The position numbers were made by a program, and so were the translations under genes. Shown here piece by piece: positions 9,902 through 21,189 of a stretch of DNA of 64,000 nucleotides. The first letter of the stretch is position 1; each line of letters begins with the position of its first letter. The notes beneath the pieces are model-generated. The model was not told the origin of the DNA and searched no databases. It worked only from the letters and a program-made list of their open reading frames with translations. The stretch is from Portulaca oleracea (lineage: Eukaryota; Streptophyta; Magnoliopsida; Caryophyllales; Portulacaceae), in the NCBI GenBank assembly GCA_029582165.1, contig CM055875.1, positions 28,594,644-28,658,643 of the forward strand, read 5' to 3'.

Positions 9902-11876
9902 CCACTCTAACACAAGGGTTTGCTCGCCCCGAGCAAACTAAAAACAAAGAAGAGGACTAGAAAGAAAAACTAAAAAACCCTAACTCACTTTCGCAGGAAT
10001 CGCGGATGCATTTAGCACATGCATCAAGCCCTTTAAACCCCCCGGTAGCCTGGGTGGACGAGGTAGGTCTCATGAGGGTTTATAGCAGCTATACCCACAA
10101 AAGCCACGAGAAAAGAAAAAGGGGAAAGAAAAAGAAGTGAAAACCGAAAACCGAAACAAAACAAAAGCAAAGAAAATATTCTCATCCCCAATCATGCACC
10201 TAGTTCCCCAACTCGCCTCAACAATCCATTGGAAGAAGCAAGTATAAACAAATTAAGACACGAAGGTTGGAAAACTGCCAATCTTTGAGATTTTGAACCA
10301 AAACACTTCCTGATGAGCAAAACACCTCGTGCATATGTGCAAGTGGGCTATAGTCGGTCCTTCCTATCCTAAACCAGACAATCAGAGTTGTTCTCATGCT
10401 CAAGCTCGGGATTATCTATCCTACTTCAATCTTGGTTTTTCTTTCAACCTCTCTTTTTCTTACTTTTTCTTACTTCGCTCTTTTCTTTCTTTTTCTTTCT
10501 TTTTCTTCTCTTTTTTTACTTTTCTCTTTCTTACCAAACCTTTGCTCAACTCTTTTTCTCATTTTTTTCTTTGCTTTGCTCTTTTCTTTCTTTTCAAAAC
10601 CTACGCTCTTTTATTTCCACTCAATCCGTTTTGTGTCTTTTAGAGCGTTTGTGTCGGGTTTTGCAGGATTTAAGCACCGGTCTTCGCAAAGGGTTACCCT
10701 CCCTACTGGGTTTCTCCATACGTGAGTCATTGCACTTAAGGGGCATAGGGTGTCGATCCACCCAAACCAACCCATGACGGTAGGCCCGACAGTAATTATT
10801 TAATGCATTAATTAAGAGCTTAAGCAATTGAACAACTAAAACCGTGTAACTTAGGTAAGAAGACACAGTCAAAGCGTGTAAGATTTGAGGATTCCGCTTT
10901 CCCATTCCATGTAAAGGTCTAATAGAGATAAGTCATGGCAAAAATCCTTCCTAAGGCCCATCATTATTCTTACCGGCCACTTCTAACTGATTGAATCAGC
11001 CAATTAGATAATTATCTACACAACTGTGAACGGAAACATCTTCAAAAAGAAAAACAACTTTTGGGTTTTTCACAACATTTCTCCCCTTTTTATTTTCTTT
11101 TCACACACAAAATATTTTAGATTTTAGACACAAACTACAAAAATAAAAGACTCAAAACTAGGTGACATACCCATGACACATGGAAAATAGCACCCCCACT
11201 CCAACACAAGACACCACAATGTCCCCATTGTGAGAAGGGTGTCACAAATAAGGTAGAAAACTTAAAAACACACAAACACATAACAAATAAAAACGGTGGC
11301 GACCTGAGCCCACACGGCTCCAACAACAATATATATCCAACATTCACACTCAAGGGGTTCGCTACCCAAAAAAGGAAAATCAAGCATGCAACATGGATCA
11401 AGAATATATACACTCAAATAGAGGGTGGAAAGAGGTTACCTCGAGGTCTTCAATAAAAGCATACCCCATCCACGATCCAAGGAACATCACACAATAGGTT
11501 AGGAATAAACAAGAAAAACATACTATGTGTGATGGTTCACATGCAAGATCAAAAGGAAAAACAAACTATACAAGACACTAAGGACTAAAGAACTAAAGAA
11601 AACAAACTAAATATTTACAAAACAACTTTCACTCTCTTTTTTCTTTTCTTTGGACTAAAAAACCGGAATGCATACTACCCTCCCACTCCCACTCAAAGAG
11701 GTTGCCGTATCCTCAAATGGAAACAGAAGTATGTAAGCAAGCACCCCAAATTAAAAGAAAAAGACACATACAAAAAGAAAATAAAAGAAGAAAAGAGAAC
11801 TGACTCACTAAATATACATAAGAAGGTGAGGAAAGATATAATCTAGAAGGCTTCTTATCAATAAGCTCATTCCTTC
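9902..11876 (-). other. Non-coding 3' internal region of copy 1
   Basis: About 2 kb between the Gag-like gene and the sense 3' LTR. It has a pyrimidine-rich run (10430-10620, which gives artefactual Phe/Leu/Ser ORFs) and blocks conserved with copy 2, for example 'ggaatcgcggatgcattt' and the 'gctcgccccgagc' palindrome at 9930. No domain is recognised. The length hints that pol was replaced or lost here. Confidence 0.65.
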
Positions 11877-13272
11877 TCACCTCACAATATCGGGCACCAA
11901 GTCAGAACCACTCAACGCCCGGAGTAACAAATCATGCATCCTCTCATGCATCTCAGAATGGTAGTGGTAAGAGCACACTCGCAATAGCACATCAACAAAC
12001 ATTAGTGCTCTTAACAGTTTATCAAATGCCTTAGAAAAGTCATAGGAATGATGAAATGCATGAATATACAAGACTTTCCTAGGCATAGTGAAAGAAGATA
12101 TGACAAAAGGGTCCTCCCGTTGACTCGCAAATGGAAATTGAGTATACAAATCAACGGAAGGAGGCAATACAACACTTTCATGGACATGCTCATGGGAAGA
12201 CTTGGATGCAAACAACGACTCATAAAGCATATCACCATCAAAAATATCATTGTCACAAACCAAGTCCCAACACTTAAGGATCAATCCCCATAGACTCAAG
12301 TTCATCATCACAAGATTTCACATCAATGGATTTACAAGAAAGGGTAGCTAATGCCTCGCTAATGTAATAATTCTCAATGAAAGTGAATAAATCAGTATCT
12401 AGCACACATTCAATCACAAAGGATTCAACTTCACTCTAACAAGATCATGCTCAATTATATCAAAAGCATCATGGGATTCATCAATCTCAACTTTTTCTTC
12501 ACACAAAGGCATGGACAATGGTTCATCATCGAGCATGTAGTCATCAAGTTCTTCATCATCACACATAGAATCATCATGTTCCTCATGCTCACTAGGTGGG
12601 GCTAGAGCTAAGGAATTACTAATCCTCCTTACAAAACTATGTCCATTACAGTAGTCATCATCATAATCATAATCATACACAGAAGAATCGTCATACATTT
12701 CAGGACTCAAAGACGATGAATGACCTATTTCAACATTCGAATCAACCCAATTGTGCAAGATAAGTTTCCACCCTAGGTTTAAGCACGTGTTCAAATTCTT
12801 GCATGCATTTATTCATCATATCTTGTAAACCAAGTATTTCAGCACCAATTTTATCTAGTCTACAAGATTCGGAAGCATGAGACGGAGATTCACAATGCAC
12901 ACACAAATGACGAGACTCAACATCATCACATGGAGAAAGATCATAACGTTTCGCATAGTGCAATTGAGCATGAAGAGCACACGGATTACCAAAACAAGAA
13001 CCCGATGAATAAAAAGTCTCCCCAAATTGGCGAGTATCCGTGTACAACCAATCAAATAATTCCCAAGCCCGATACTCATTTTCAACATTGAAATCAAAGT
13101 AATTCAGAAGAGAACGGGTCTCGAAATTCAATCCCTCATTAGTAACAACTAACACTTCCCAATTAGAATAAATATAACTATGAGGGGCTCAATAAGCAAG
13201 ATAATCATTTAATCTATCACGATAATCACAAAATAATTCTTGCTCATTTTGAGGGAAGCTAAAACATGCCAT
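11877..13272 (-). pseudogene. Acidic Gag-like CCHC protein of copy 1, broken
   Basis: The minus-strand reading begins MACFSFPQNEQELF... at 13272, meets a TGA about 28 codons in, and continues in open frames at 13155-12742, 12794-12414 and 12311-11877. An N-terminal segment (NFETRSLLNYF...ELFDWL) and a zinc knuckle CVHCESPSHASESC (exact CX2CX4HX4C) precede a long Asp/Glu-rich region with DSNVEIGHSSSLS. A C-terminal block follows (SSHEHVHESVVLPPSVDLYT...SGSDLVPDIVR). The copy 2 gene (39102 to 37375) is homologous throughout. A particle-forming or RNA-binding role is inferred from the knuckle and position. No protein of known function is recognised. Confidence 0.72.
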
Positions 13273-13424
13273 CTCTTTTTTTCTATTTTTTTCGATATAT
13301 TTTTTTTCTCTTTTTTTTTTGTTTCTGATATTCAATTTTTTTGACTACATTTTTCTAGCATAATCAAGGAAGCAATTAAACTATTTACATACAAACCAAT
13401 CACCTAATCTACCAAATAACGCCA

Positions 13425-13442
13425 TCCCCGTCAACGGCGCCA
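13425..13442 (-). other. Primer binding site, tRNA-Asp type
   Basis: On the minus strand this reads TGGCGCCGTTGACGGGGA, one base away from the perfect complement of the 3' end of plant tRNA-Asp. It is one base inside the LTR at 13444, where a primer site should be, and it fixes the element's direction. Confidence 0.88.
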
Positions 13443-13443
13443 T

Positions 13444-15289
13444 TGTTCGGTTGTAATTTTTGTGGTTTTATAAGTTAAGGTTGTCGGTCCACAGGGATGT
13501 GTGTTAAGCTTGATTTGGGCAATCGGTTTGTGTAAAGGGTTTTTCTCAATGCAGAAAACGGTAAATTATGTAAAGGAAAACAATAAAACTAACCTAGACA
13601 TGAAATTAAAGAAAAGCAATAAAAGCATGAAATAAAACATGAAATTAAGTAAGCAATAAAATTACAACTAATAATGAAATTAGGAACAAGAGATTATACC
13701 TTTGATGATCTAAACTTCAATTGAATCCTTCACCTTAAACTTTCTCCCGAACAAATAAGAAAGCGTGAATTGGATTACTAACAATCCCCAAATCCCCACT
13801 TGAGAGTGGAATTTGTGACCCTTAGCCCTCCTCATCACTAAAAGTTGGATTGTTTGTGGCTAAACTAATAAAGACTTTAGGGAAATTGACCTAAACTAAC
13901 CCTAGACAAAACCATGATAAAAACTTAACAGAACATAATAAACTCTAAACATGGATTAATTTAATAAGATACCTAAACAGAACCTTAATCTATTAACCCT
14001 AATAAAGACCTTAACCCAATCAAAACAAATCAAGACTTTAAATAAACCAAAACAGAACCCTAAACCAAATAAACTGACCAAAAATAAGGGACTAAAAATA
14101 CTGCCTAAGATCACTTGATTGAGACAAAACAAAAGAAAGCAATAAAGAAACAAAAAGGGATTTAAAATCCCTACCAGATCCGAGACAGGAGAAACGAGAG
14201 AAATAGAGAAGCAGAGAGAGGAAGGAAGCAAAACAAACCCAGCAATTCGAACAAACTCAGCTTCAATACCAAAAGGAAAACCAATAATCTCAAATTCACA
14301 TTACATCTATTCAAACTAAAATATCAAAACTCAGAATCGAAATCACAAACATTCAAGAAAACGAATTACATGAACAATGAAAACAGAATTCAAAAGAAAA
14401 GCGATCAAAAACTTAAACCTAAAATCTAACCCTAGATGGAGGCTCTTGGGGCGTCACTCCCAAAATCAACCATTAATGCTTTCGAATGGTTCTCTTCTTC
14501 CCCTTCTATAGTCAAAACCGATCTCTTCCCTCCAATCCAAGCCGTCGAACCTTCTTCAAATGGACGGATGTGATGCAAACGGTGGATTTTGATGAAGATG
14601 GCGCTGTAGCGACCACTTCTTTTGTTATCTTAAACCGAATCTGCAAAAGGGAGGAGAAATTGAGTGAGATGTCACGAGAAAGTGGCGAAGAAAAGAGAAG
14701 AAGAAGAAGAGATGAGATGAAGAGGAGAAGAAAGAGATGAAAGAGAGAAGAGAGATGGAGTTCGAGATGAGGAGAGAAGGAGAGAAGGAGTTTCGAGACT
14801 TAGAAAATGGAGGTGGGGCTTCGGTGGTTGCTGCTGGGCGAAAACCCAGAGGGAGAAAGTGAGAGGAAGGAGGAACGAAGAAAGAGGGAGAAAGGAGGAA
14901 ATAAGAGATGAGTGAATTAGGGTTGGGGGTTTTGGTTATACTCGGCTGGCTAGAAAGGGGGAAAACGGGTTAGGGTAAGTGGGTTGATGGGTATGGATTA
15001 GGCGGGTTAAAAAAGGGGTTTGGGCTGGGAATTGTAGTTGGGCCGAGAATGATAGAATGAAGGGGAAAGATTCGGCTGGGTAGAAATTAGGATTAGAACT
15101 TAGGTTTTCATTTTATTTTCTAATTCTTATATTTTTGTTTCATATTTAACAATTATAATAACAAAAATAATAAAATGCTATAAAATCTAATAAAAGAGTA
15201 AAACATAATAAAACTACTAAAATAATTACTAAAGACAAGCAAAAATACCCTATAAAAGAGAAGAATTCGGCTCGGAACGAAACCGAACA
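13444..15289 (-). repeat. LTR (5' LTR in sense) of tRNA-Asp element copy 1
   Basis: This 1846-bp repeat of 8065-9901 has TG...CA ends and abuts the TACAC duplication at 15290. A direct comparison by eye shows scattered single-base changes and a few short indels. Confidence 0.85.
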
Positions 15290-15785
15290 TACACTTCCCC
15301 AAACACATCAATGATTGCTTGTGCAAACCTTTTTGTACACTCTAAAGTCGTGCTTGCTCCGATCTTTAGATATTTGTCGACGCAATCAGCGGTAACATGT
15401 AGGCTAAAATCCGCATAGTTGCGGAGCACTTAGTGAGTGGAGTCAATCCACGTCGTCCAATTGCATCGTACCTTAGTTGAAAGTACTCAGAGTGATGCTG
15501 AGGGCCTCGACTATGGCCTACGCATTCTAATCTGCGGCGAAAATGTCCATTATAAATTGAGTCATCTGCGAAGTAATCTTGGTATAGACGATCATGAGCT
15601 TCTTTGTGATTTCTCCAAATAACTCTTTTCTTCCTTTTTGGGCCGGATGCAGAAGGCCTTAGATGTTGTTGTGCAGCTGGCAACGATTTTTGCAGAAGCA
15701 TTCTTTGTTTCACTTCTATACTATCATCCAACATTTCTTGCATAACGATTGTATCGTCAGAGGAGGAAGAGGAATCGTCGTCCAT
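15290..15785 (-). pseudogene. Harbinger transposase, N-terminal fragment
   Basis: The gene starts MDDDSSSSSDDTIVMQEMLD at 15785. The pre-catalytic region typical of PIF transposases follows: R-x-x-H-x-x-A-H-D-R-L-x-x-D-Y-F, FRRRLECVGHSRG, YFQLRYDAIGRRGLTPLTKCSATMRILAY. Near 15402 a 1-base loss shifts the frame. The following text (YLKIGASTTLECTKRFAQ...) is in another frame and runs up to the retrotransposon edge. The three fragments together give about 425 codons, the normal length of the family. Confidence 0.82.
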
Positions 15786-16202
15786 TATGAGACACCTAAA
15801 GCATGCAATTATTAGTTATAGGAAAAGAGAAGTGAGTCACGGACAACATAATTCATTTGATTGCAAATTTAACTACCTCTCAATGTTTCACTTCATTTCA
15901 TAACAACATTTTCATTTCATAACAATATCATTCATTTCATTACAACTTTAACTACCTCTCCATATTTTGAAAATAAACTACTATAATGTGGCCCACACAA
16001 ACACATACATAGAAAACACATACTACAACCACTTCTTAATCCTAAGTACATAGAAGATAAACATAAGTTGATTAGGGTGAAGTATTACTGATCTGGCTGC
16101 GTCTGTTGCTGATATTTGGCTTTTATTTCATTTTTCCTAGCTATCCAATATTGCTTGTCATCTTCAGCCATTCCACTGATGTCCTTGTTTAGGACTTGAT
16201 CA
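15786..16202. other. Spacer between Harbinger transposase and ORF1
   Basis: AT-rich sequence with repeated 'ttcatttcataacaa' words (15890-15950). It probably holds the transposase promoter, but no box is defined. No gene is seen. Confidence 0.5.
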
Positions 16203-17294
16203 TCATACATCTTTTGTTTGTGTGCCTTGTGATCTTCTTGAATTTTGCTCAAAAAGTTTTGTCTTGTTTGCAGATTCAGCGTCTAACTTCTCAAACTGCT
16301 TAGATATTAAACCGGCCACTACTTCAAATTTCTTTTCCTTCTGTTTCCTCTTAATTGTGGATTTTTTCCCAATGGGGCGTTCTTGCCCAATTGATTCTCC
16401 CTCACTTGTTGTTGCTTCATTTCGATGGGTGGAGTTATCGGAGAAAGCCCCATCTTTCTTTTGTTTGGAGCGTTTGCCTAACCCCGTAGTTTTTCCATGA
16501 AGCGATTGGCAATATGAACTCCATTTTGGTTGATACTTTAGTAGCCACCACCAATGCTCAAGAGCAAACTCTGCACCCTTCGGTTCACGCTGTGAGTACA
16601 ACTCATGAGCACGTTGTATCACATTTTCCATGCCCCAACCACTTTGAGCATTTCGAGTGGCTTCATCCACATAGGCCGAGAACTTGGACACTAATTGTGA
16701 AGCTCGATTCCATCGCTTATTGAGTAACTTAGCCTTCCTGAAGATCAAAGCTTGTGGTCTATCTTCATTGTTTAGGACTTCAATCCTACCCCAAAAGCCA
16801 TCCTTTTTTTTTATCGTTTCCCACAATCGCATCATTACTTATATTGACTCAACAATGTATAAGACGAGTGTCCTCCTCCACTGTCCATCTCCTTAAACCT
16901 CCACCTTCCACATCTGCTTCTTTTATGTCATTGTCATTTTTACATAAGTCAACGGTTGAGTTTATGTTGATGAAGGCGTTGAGTCCCCCCCGATAAGTAA
17001 GGAGACTGAGGTGGAAGTGGGTAATATAGATAGTAGCCGGAGGGAGGTTGGTTTGGAGGAGCAGGAGTATGTGGAGGTGGGTAATAAGGGTAATTGCCAT
17101 GGGGATGTTGGGCGGATCCAGTTGGAGGAGTAGAAATATATGGAGGTGTGTAATGTGGTTGATAATAGTATGGTGGGGGGGTTCGGTTGTGGTGAAGTTG
17201 GGTTAAATGATGAGGTATTTGGATTTGGTGCCCTGTTATCATCTCTAGTTAACAAACTCGTAATAGATCTGTTCCAAGTAGGTTCCATAATCAC
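16203..17294 (-). pseudogene. Harbinger ORF1 (Myb/SANT-like DNA-binding protein), broken
   Basis: PIF/Harbinger elements need a second protein with a Myb-like domain that works with the transposase. Here the minus strand gives a start region with SLLTRDDNRAPNPN, then a Pro/Tyr-rich segment (17242-16949), then RWTVEEDTRLIHC, which opens a Myb/trihelix domain. A TGA then stands where the family usually has a Trp. A run of nine A residues at about 16804-16813 shifts the frame before KKKDGFWGRIEVLN. The rest (16835-16203) is open: RWNRASQLVSKFSAY, then a basic region KKSTIKRKQKEKK and a coiled C-terminus. The gene has the same strand as the transposase and lies upstream of it. The frame change in the Pro/Tyr region is not resolved. 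Confidence 0.75.
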
Positions 17295-17436
17295 CTACAC
17301 ATGAAATTAATTTGTCTTTGTGATGTTTTGTTGAATGTAACAATAGTTATGTAATCCATAATATCTAACCACAAATAACCTATGTTGCATAGAACAACTT
17401 AATAATTAACTATAAACACAATTTATACTATTGCAT

Positions 17437-17730
17437 TGTAACGCCCCGGCCCCCTCCCGGGCCGCGGACATTGCCGATAACTGCTTCAAGGATCGCTGGC
17501 TGGCCCCACAAATCACCACAAGTCTTTCCAGCGTGCTTTGTCCTCGCTCACACGCTGCCTGGGAAAATTTCCCAGGAGGTCACCCATCCTTTGACTACTC
17601 TCAGCCAAGCACGCTTAACTAAGGAGTTCCCAACGGATGAGCTACCATAAAAGAAGGTGCACCTTGGTGATATGAGTAGTCATTTTAATCCCATTAAACC
17701 ACACTTTGACCACATATCTGGGGTATTACA
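17437..17730 (-). mobile_element. Cassandra-like TRIM solo LTR with 5S rRNA segment
   Basis: A 294-bp unit with TGTAACG...GTATTACA ends and an exact 5-bp duplication TGCAT (17432-17436 and 17731-17735). On the minus strand, 17630-17568 is a clear 5S rRNA segment: AGTTAAGCGTGCTTGG (A box) and GGATGGGTGACCTCCTGG (C box). Cassandra retrotransposons are known to carry such 5S promoters in their LTRs. Only one LTR is present, so this is a solo LTR left by recombination. It sits upstream of Harbinger ORF1. Confidence 0.9.
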
Positions 17731-17751
17731 TGCATGCTTAAAAATATTTAC

Positions 17752-18120
17752 TAACATAATATGAATCTTTGTTATTATTATACATTCACACAAACATTAT
17801 TTGTAATTTTAGGCTCTAACATAACAAATCAACTACGATAATAAAGAAAATTAATTCTTTAACATATGAATTAATTAATACTACTAGATTATACCATAGT
17901 TAGTATTCCTAGATTTGCAATTTATTAACGAAATGTTCCATTAACTAACATAATATAATCCTTTGTTATTATTATACATTAGCATAAACATTATTTGTAA
18001 TTTTAGACTATAACATAATAAATCAACTACCATAATAAAGAAAATTCTTTAACATATGAATTAATTAATACTACTAGATTATACCATTGTTAGTATTCCT
18101 AGATTTGCAAATTATTAACA
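17752..18120. repeat. Tandem duplication, about 180 bp x 2
   Basis: The block from 'ctaacataatatgaatc' to 'tagatttgcaatttatt' (about 17752-17930) is repeated at about 17943-18120 with scattered changes. It is AT-rich and non-coding, within the Harbinger upstream region. Looser copies of 'tgccaattaatta' and 'caaattcatgttaa' continue to about 18620. Confidence 0.8.
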
Positions 18121-19292
18121 AAAAGTTCCATTATGATAAACACATAATAAATATTTTACTTGTTGACTCTAGTTTATTACAAATTAATGATGACAAAAAT
18201 TTCTATATTGTTACAAATATAAAATATCAACTTAAATAATCTGATTAACTTTTAAAACACTGTATTGTAACATGCCAATTAATTAGAATTGCGAATTAGA
18301 ATTCAAAACTTTTATCTTTTACGAATATTACATTCTTTAATTTTAAAATATTGCAAATTCATGTTAATGAAAATTTTCATATTATCACAAACGTGAAATA
18401 TCTACTAAAATATTACATTATTTGATTTTAAATATTACAAATTCATGTTAACACACATATGTATGAATTAGTTAATATTCCTATATTATAGCATAGTCAA
18501 CTAAAATAATGTGATTAATTTTTAAAATCTTATTCTCTAACATGCCAATTAATAGATTTTGCAAATTAAGATTAACAAAATTTTTCACCTCTTACAAATT
18601 TAACATATTAACTAACATAAAGCAATCAACTTTTACCAATAAATTATTGTTATTCACATATTAGAATTAAGCAAGTAATAATAGTTATTTAACTCACTAT
18701 ATCTAACCACAAATATCCATGTCACGTATGATAAGTTTAATCAAACAAAAACACAATTGCACTAATATAAGATATTTAACATTATTTTATGATATACACC
18801 AATATAATATCATTTATAGTCAATCATAATTAAAAAAAAATAAACCAAGTTATACTCTAACACATCAAGTGGTCAAACAAAAACACACTTACACTAATTA
18901 GTTCGTGTATCTACTTTCCAATATAATAATTATATAGATTTATAGATAAAGCCATGTTTATAGACACAAAATTAACAAAATAAGTAATAATTGCTTACAA
19001 ATCACTTCACTTCACTTTTTGGTTGAATATTCCACGTACCTACACAAATACAAACATAATTATTATAACATTTATATGTAATGATATGTAAAATTAAACT
19101 TGTAAAATATAAAAATTACAACTACTTACAATTCTAATGGAGGAGGAGAGTGTAATGGTAAAATGAAAATCACATCCCATATTTATAAACCAATTTTCTT
19201 TCAAAAATAATAAAAAAATTCCGAGGCAATGGTTAAATTTTTTAACGTTGCTATAAAATGACCGTTGCTATTTACATCATCTATGAGAAGTA
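18121..19292. other. AT-rich Harbinger upstream region, no gene
   Basis: Very AT-rich sequence with diffuse repeats and no coding signal. It belongs to the Harbinger element, because the MITE-like right end follows at about 19350-19478. Confidence 0.6.
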
Positions 19293-19481
19293 ATGATTTG
19301 GGACCTTTTCTTTTTTTTTAAAGGGTTTAAATTGAATAAAAAAATTGATTGTGGATGTCTTTGGATGGGAACTCCACCGGGTTCTACTGAATTCCACCAT
19401 ACAACTGTTCCTGGCTGCAGCAAAAGTAGAGGAATTCTGTCAGAATTTCAAGGGTCCCGTGCCCTATTGATACTGCTCTAA

Positions 19482-19784
19482 GAGAATTAGTAACAAAGTG
19501 TGAGAATAGTGGAAGAATAGTGGAAGGATCCCACACGAGAGTAGAAGAATAGTAAGTATAAATTTCTCTCTCATTTTTTTTCTTCCTTTCCCTCTCCTCT
19601 TTCTCTCTCTTCTTTTCCTTTCCCTTCCTATCTCTCTCCTCCCTTACCACTCCCTCCTCACACGCATGTTTCCACGTTAAACGTGGAAGATTGGCTGTGG
19701 AATTTTTCCGCCACATTACCTTGCCCAATCAAGAAGTGACATACCATTCCCTCCCTCTCCCCTTACATGATGCTGCCAATGCTC
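19482..19784. mobile_element. Tourist-type MITE abutting the Harbinger element
   Basis: 303 bp between TAA at 19479-19481 (shared with the big element) and TAA at 19785-19787. Ends are GAGAATTAG... and ...CCAATGCTC, so only the outer bases form a short, imperfect inverted repeat. The interior has a pyrimidine-rich run (19560-19640) and no gene. The interior differs from copies 0-3, so it is a different MITE of the same superfamily. Confidence 0.6.
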
Positions 19785-19834
19785 TAAGAAGGTTCAAAGC
19801 ATCATCTTCTTTTTATCCACTTCCCCTTGGCCGC

Positions 19835-21122
19835 TGTAATAGCCCATATTTTTTTAAACTCGATTTATTATGTTAATTAAAATTTTAATATCAATTATGA
19901 GTAATAATTTGAATTAATTAATCAAACCTGATTTACTTTCCAAATTAGTATATTACCCTTAATAGGAATAATTTAATTTGTAAAATTATAGTATTTATTA
20001 ATTTTAGTTTCATATATAAAATAATCTTTAGGCACATTTTTCATATTTATTTAAAATATTATTACTTTTATTAAGTCTTTCTTTTACTAAAATTAAAATA
20101 TAACTTTGCCTCACTTTTTCCCAACAAAACATGAAAAGCCATGTCACCTCCCTCTTCTTTCCTTCGTTACTCCTTCTTCTTGCTCAAGCAATTAATACTC
20201 TAGAAGCCCACCAAAATTAGAGTGCCACGTTTCAATGAATTTCTCATACAAATGTTAATTCCATTCCAAGGAGAAACCTCAAACTGCTCCTATAAATACT
20301 TGCAGTGGGATCCCAACTCTCATCTTCTTCTTCCTCTTAAATTTCCCTTATATCACCATCTCTATTATCTACATTCACCATCACCACCACCATACGAACC
20401 TCAACCTGCCGCCACAACCCACCAACAATCACCACCAGCACACCACCTTCGGTCACCAGTACAACCACCAAGCACCACCCACAGCCGCGGGCACCACCGG
20501 CCACCACCAAAAATCCAAATTCAAATCCATCACACCCATTTTAATCCCAATCAAGCATCATCTCAAAAATCAACCCAAACACCCACACTCATAACCCAAA
20601 TTCGCCCATTTAAACTCATACTTACCTAGTGGAGCCAAAGACTCGCCGGAAACACCATCACCGCTGCCAAATCCAACCCGAACCCCCGCCGAACCCATCT
20701 GATTCTCGTTCCCTATGCTCGCCCGGACCGCCGAAACCAACCTCCGACACCTCCACCGCCAATTCCTTGCCCGGAAACCACTGCTAAGTCCCGATATCGG
20801 CCGCCATCGACCACAACCAGTTCCATCACCGCCCCGAGCCATTTTCCCCTCTGCCCTCTTACTCTCTGTTGTGCGTAGAAACAAGGGAGAATAGTGAGGG
20901 GTTAAAACTTTCAATTATAAAACCCAACCTATCATCTCTCTCCTATTGGGCCTTCACAAAACAAAATTATAGCAGGCCAACACTTTGATTTGGGTAAATT
21001 CTCACACCCACATTTGCATTTCAATTTTTATTTACTACTCTTCTCATTTACTTTTACCTTCCAAAAGCGTTATTTTTCATTTAACTATTTTACTATATAT
21101 ACTAATTATTTAAGTGGTTTTA

Positions 21123-21189
<67 letters not shown>

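Larger units (their letters stand above)
8065..15289 (-). mobile_element. tRNA-Asp-primed, Gag-only LTR retrotransposon, copy 1
   Basis: This 7225-bp insertion has LTRs at 8065-9901 and 13444-15289, TGTTCGG...CCGAACA ends and an exact 5-bp duplication TACAC (8060-8064 and 15290-15294). The primer site just inside the right LTR, read on the minus strand, matches tRNA-Asp, so the sense strand is minus. The only gene is an acidic CCHC protein (13272 to 11877). No protease, reverse transcriptase or integrase is seen. It lies inside the Harbinger transposase. The LTRs differ at few positions, so it looks young. By primer and knuckle it may derive from the Athila branch of Gypsy; that is inference. 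Confidence 0.88.
2322..19478 (-). mobile_element. PIF/Harbinger DNA transposon, full length but broken
   Basis: The element runs between TAA sites at 2319-2321 and 19479-19481. The left end (GAGCATTTGCAATGCTC...) is homologous to the tails of the adjacent MITEs. The right end, read on the minus strand from 19478 (GAGCAGTATCAATAGGG...), is homologous to their heads. It encodes on the minus strand a Myb-like ORF1 (17294 to 16203) and a DDE transposase (15785 to 2766). Without the Gypsy insertion (2923-7416), the tRNA-Asp element (8065-15289), the Cassandra-like LTR (17437-17730) and their target duplications it is about 5.1 kb, a normal size for the family. It is therefore the probable parent of the neighbouring MITEs. 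Stops and frameshifts in both genes indicate it is no longer active. Confidence 0.8.

Noticed and set aside
10329..10777. Overlapping Phe/Ser/Leu-rich ORFs resembling transmembrane proteins
   Set aside because: A pyrimidine-rich tract in the non-coding part of a retrotransposon gives open frames in all three phases.
17568..17630. Possible 5S rRNA gene on the minus strand
   Set aside because: Only about half of the 5S sequence is present and it lies in a 294-bp unit with LTR-like ends and a 5-bp duplication, so it is a Cassandra-like LTR, not a 5S gene.
20222..20914. Pro/His-rich ORF and its mirror, possibly a secreted protein
   Set aside because: It lies inside a large LTR, both strands are open by composition and no domain is seen.
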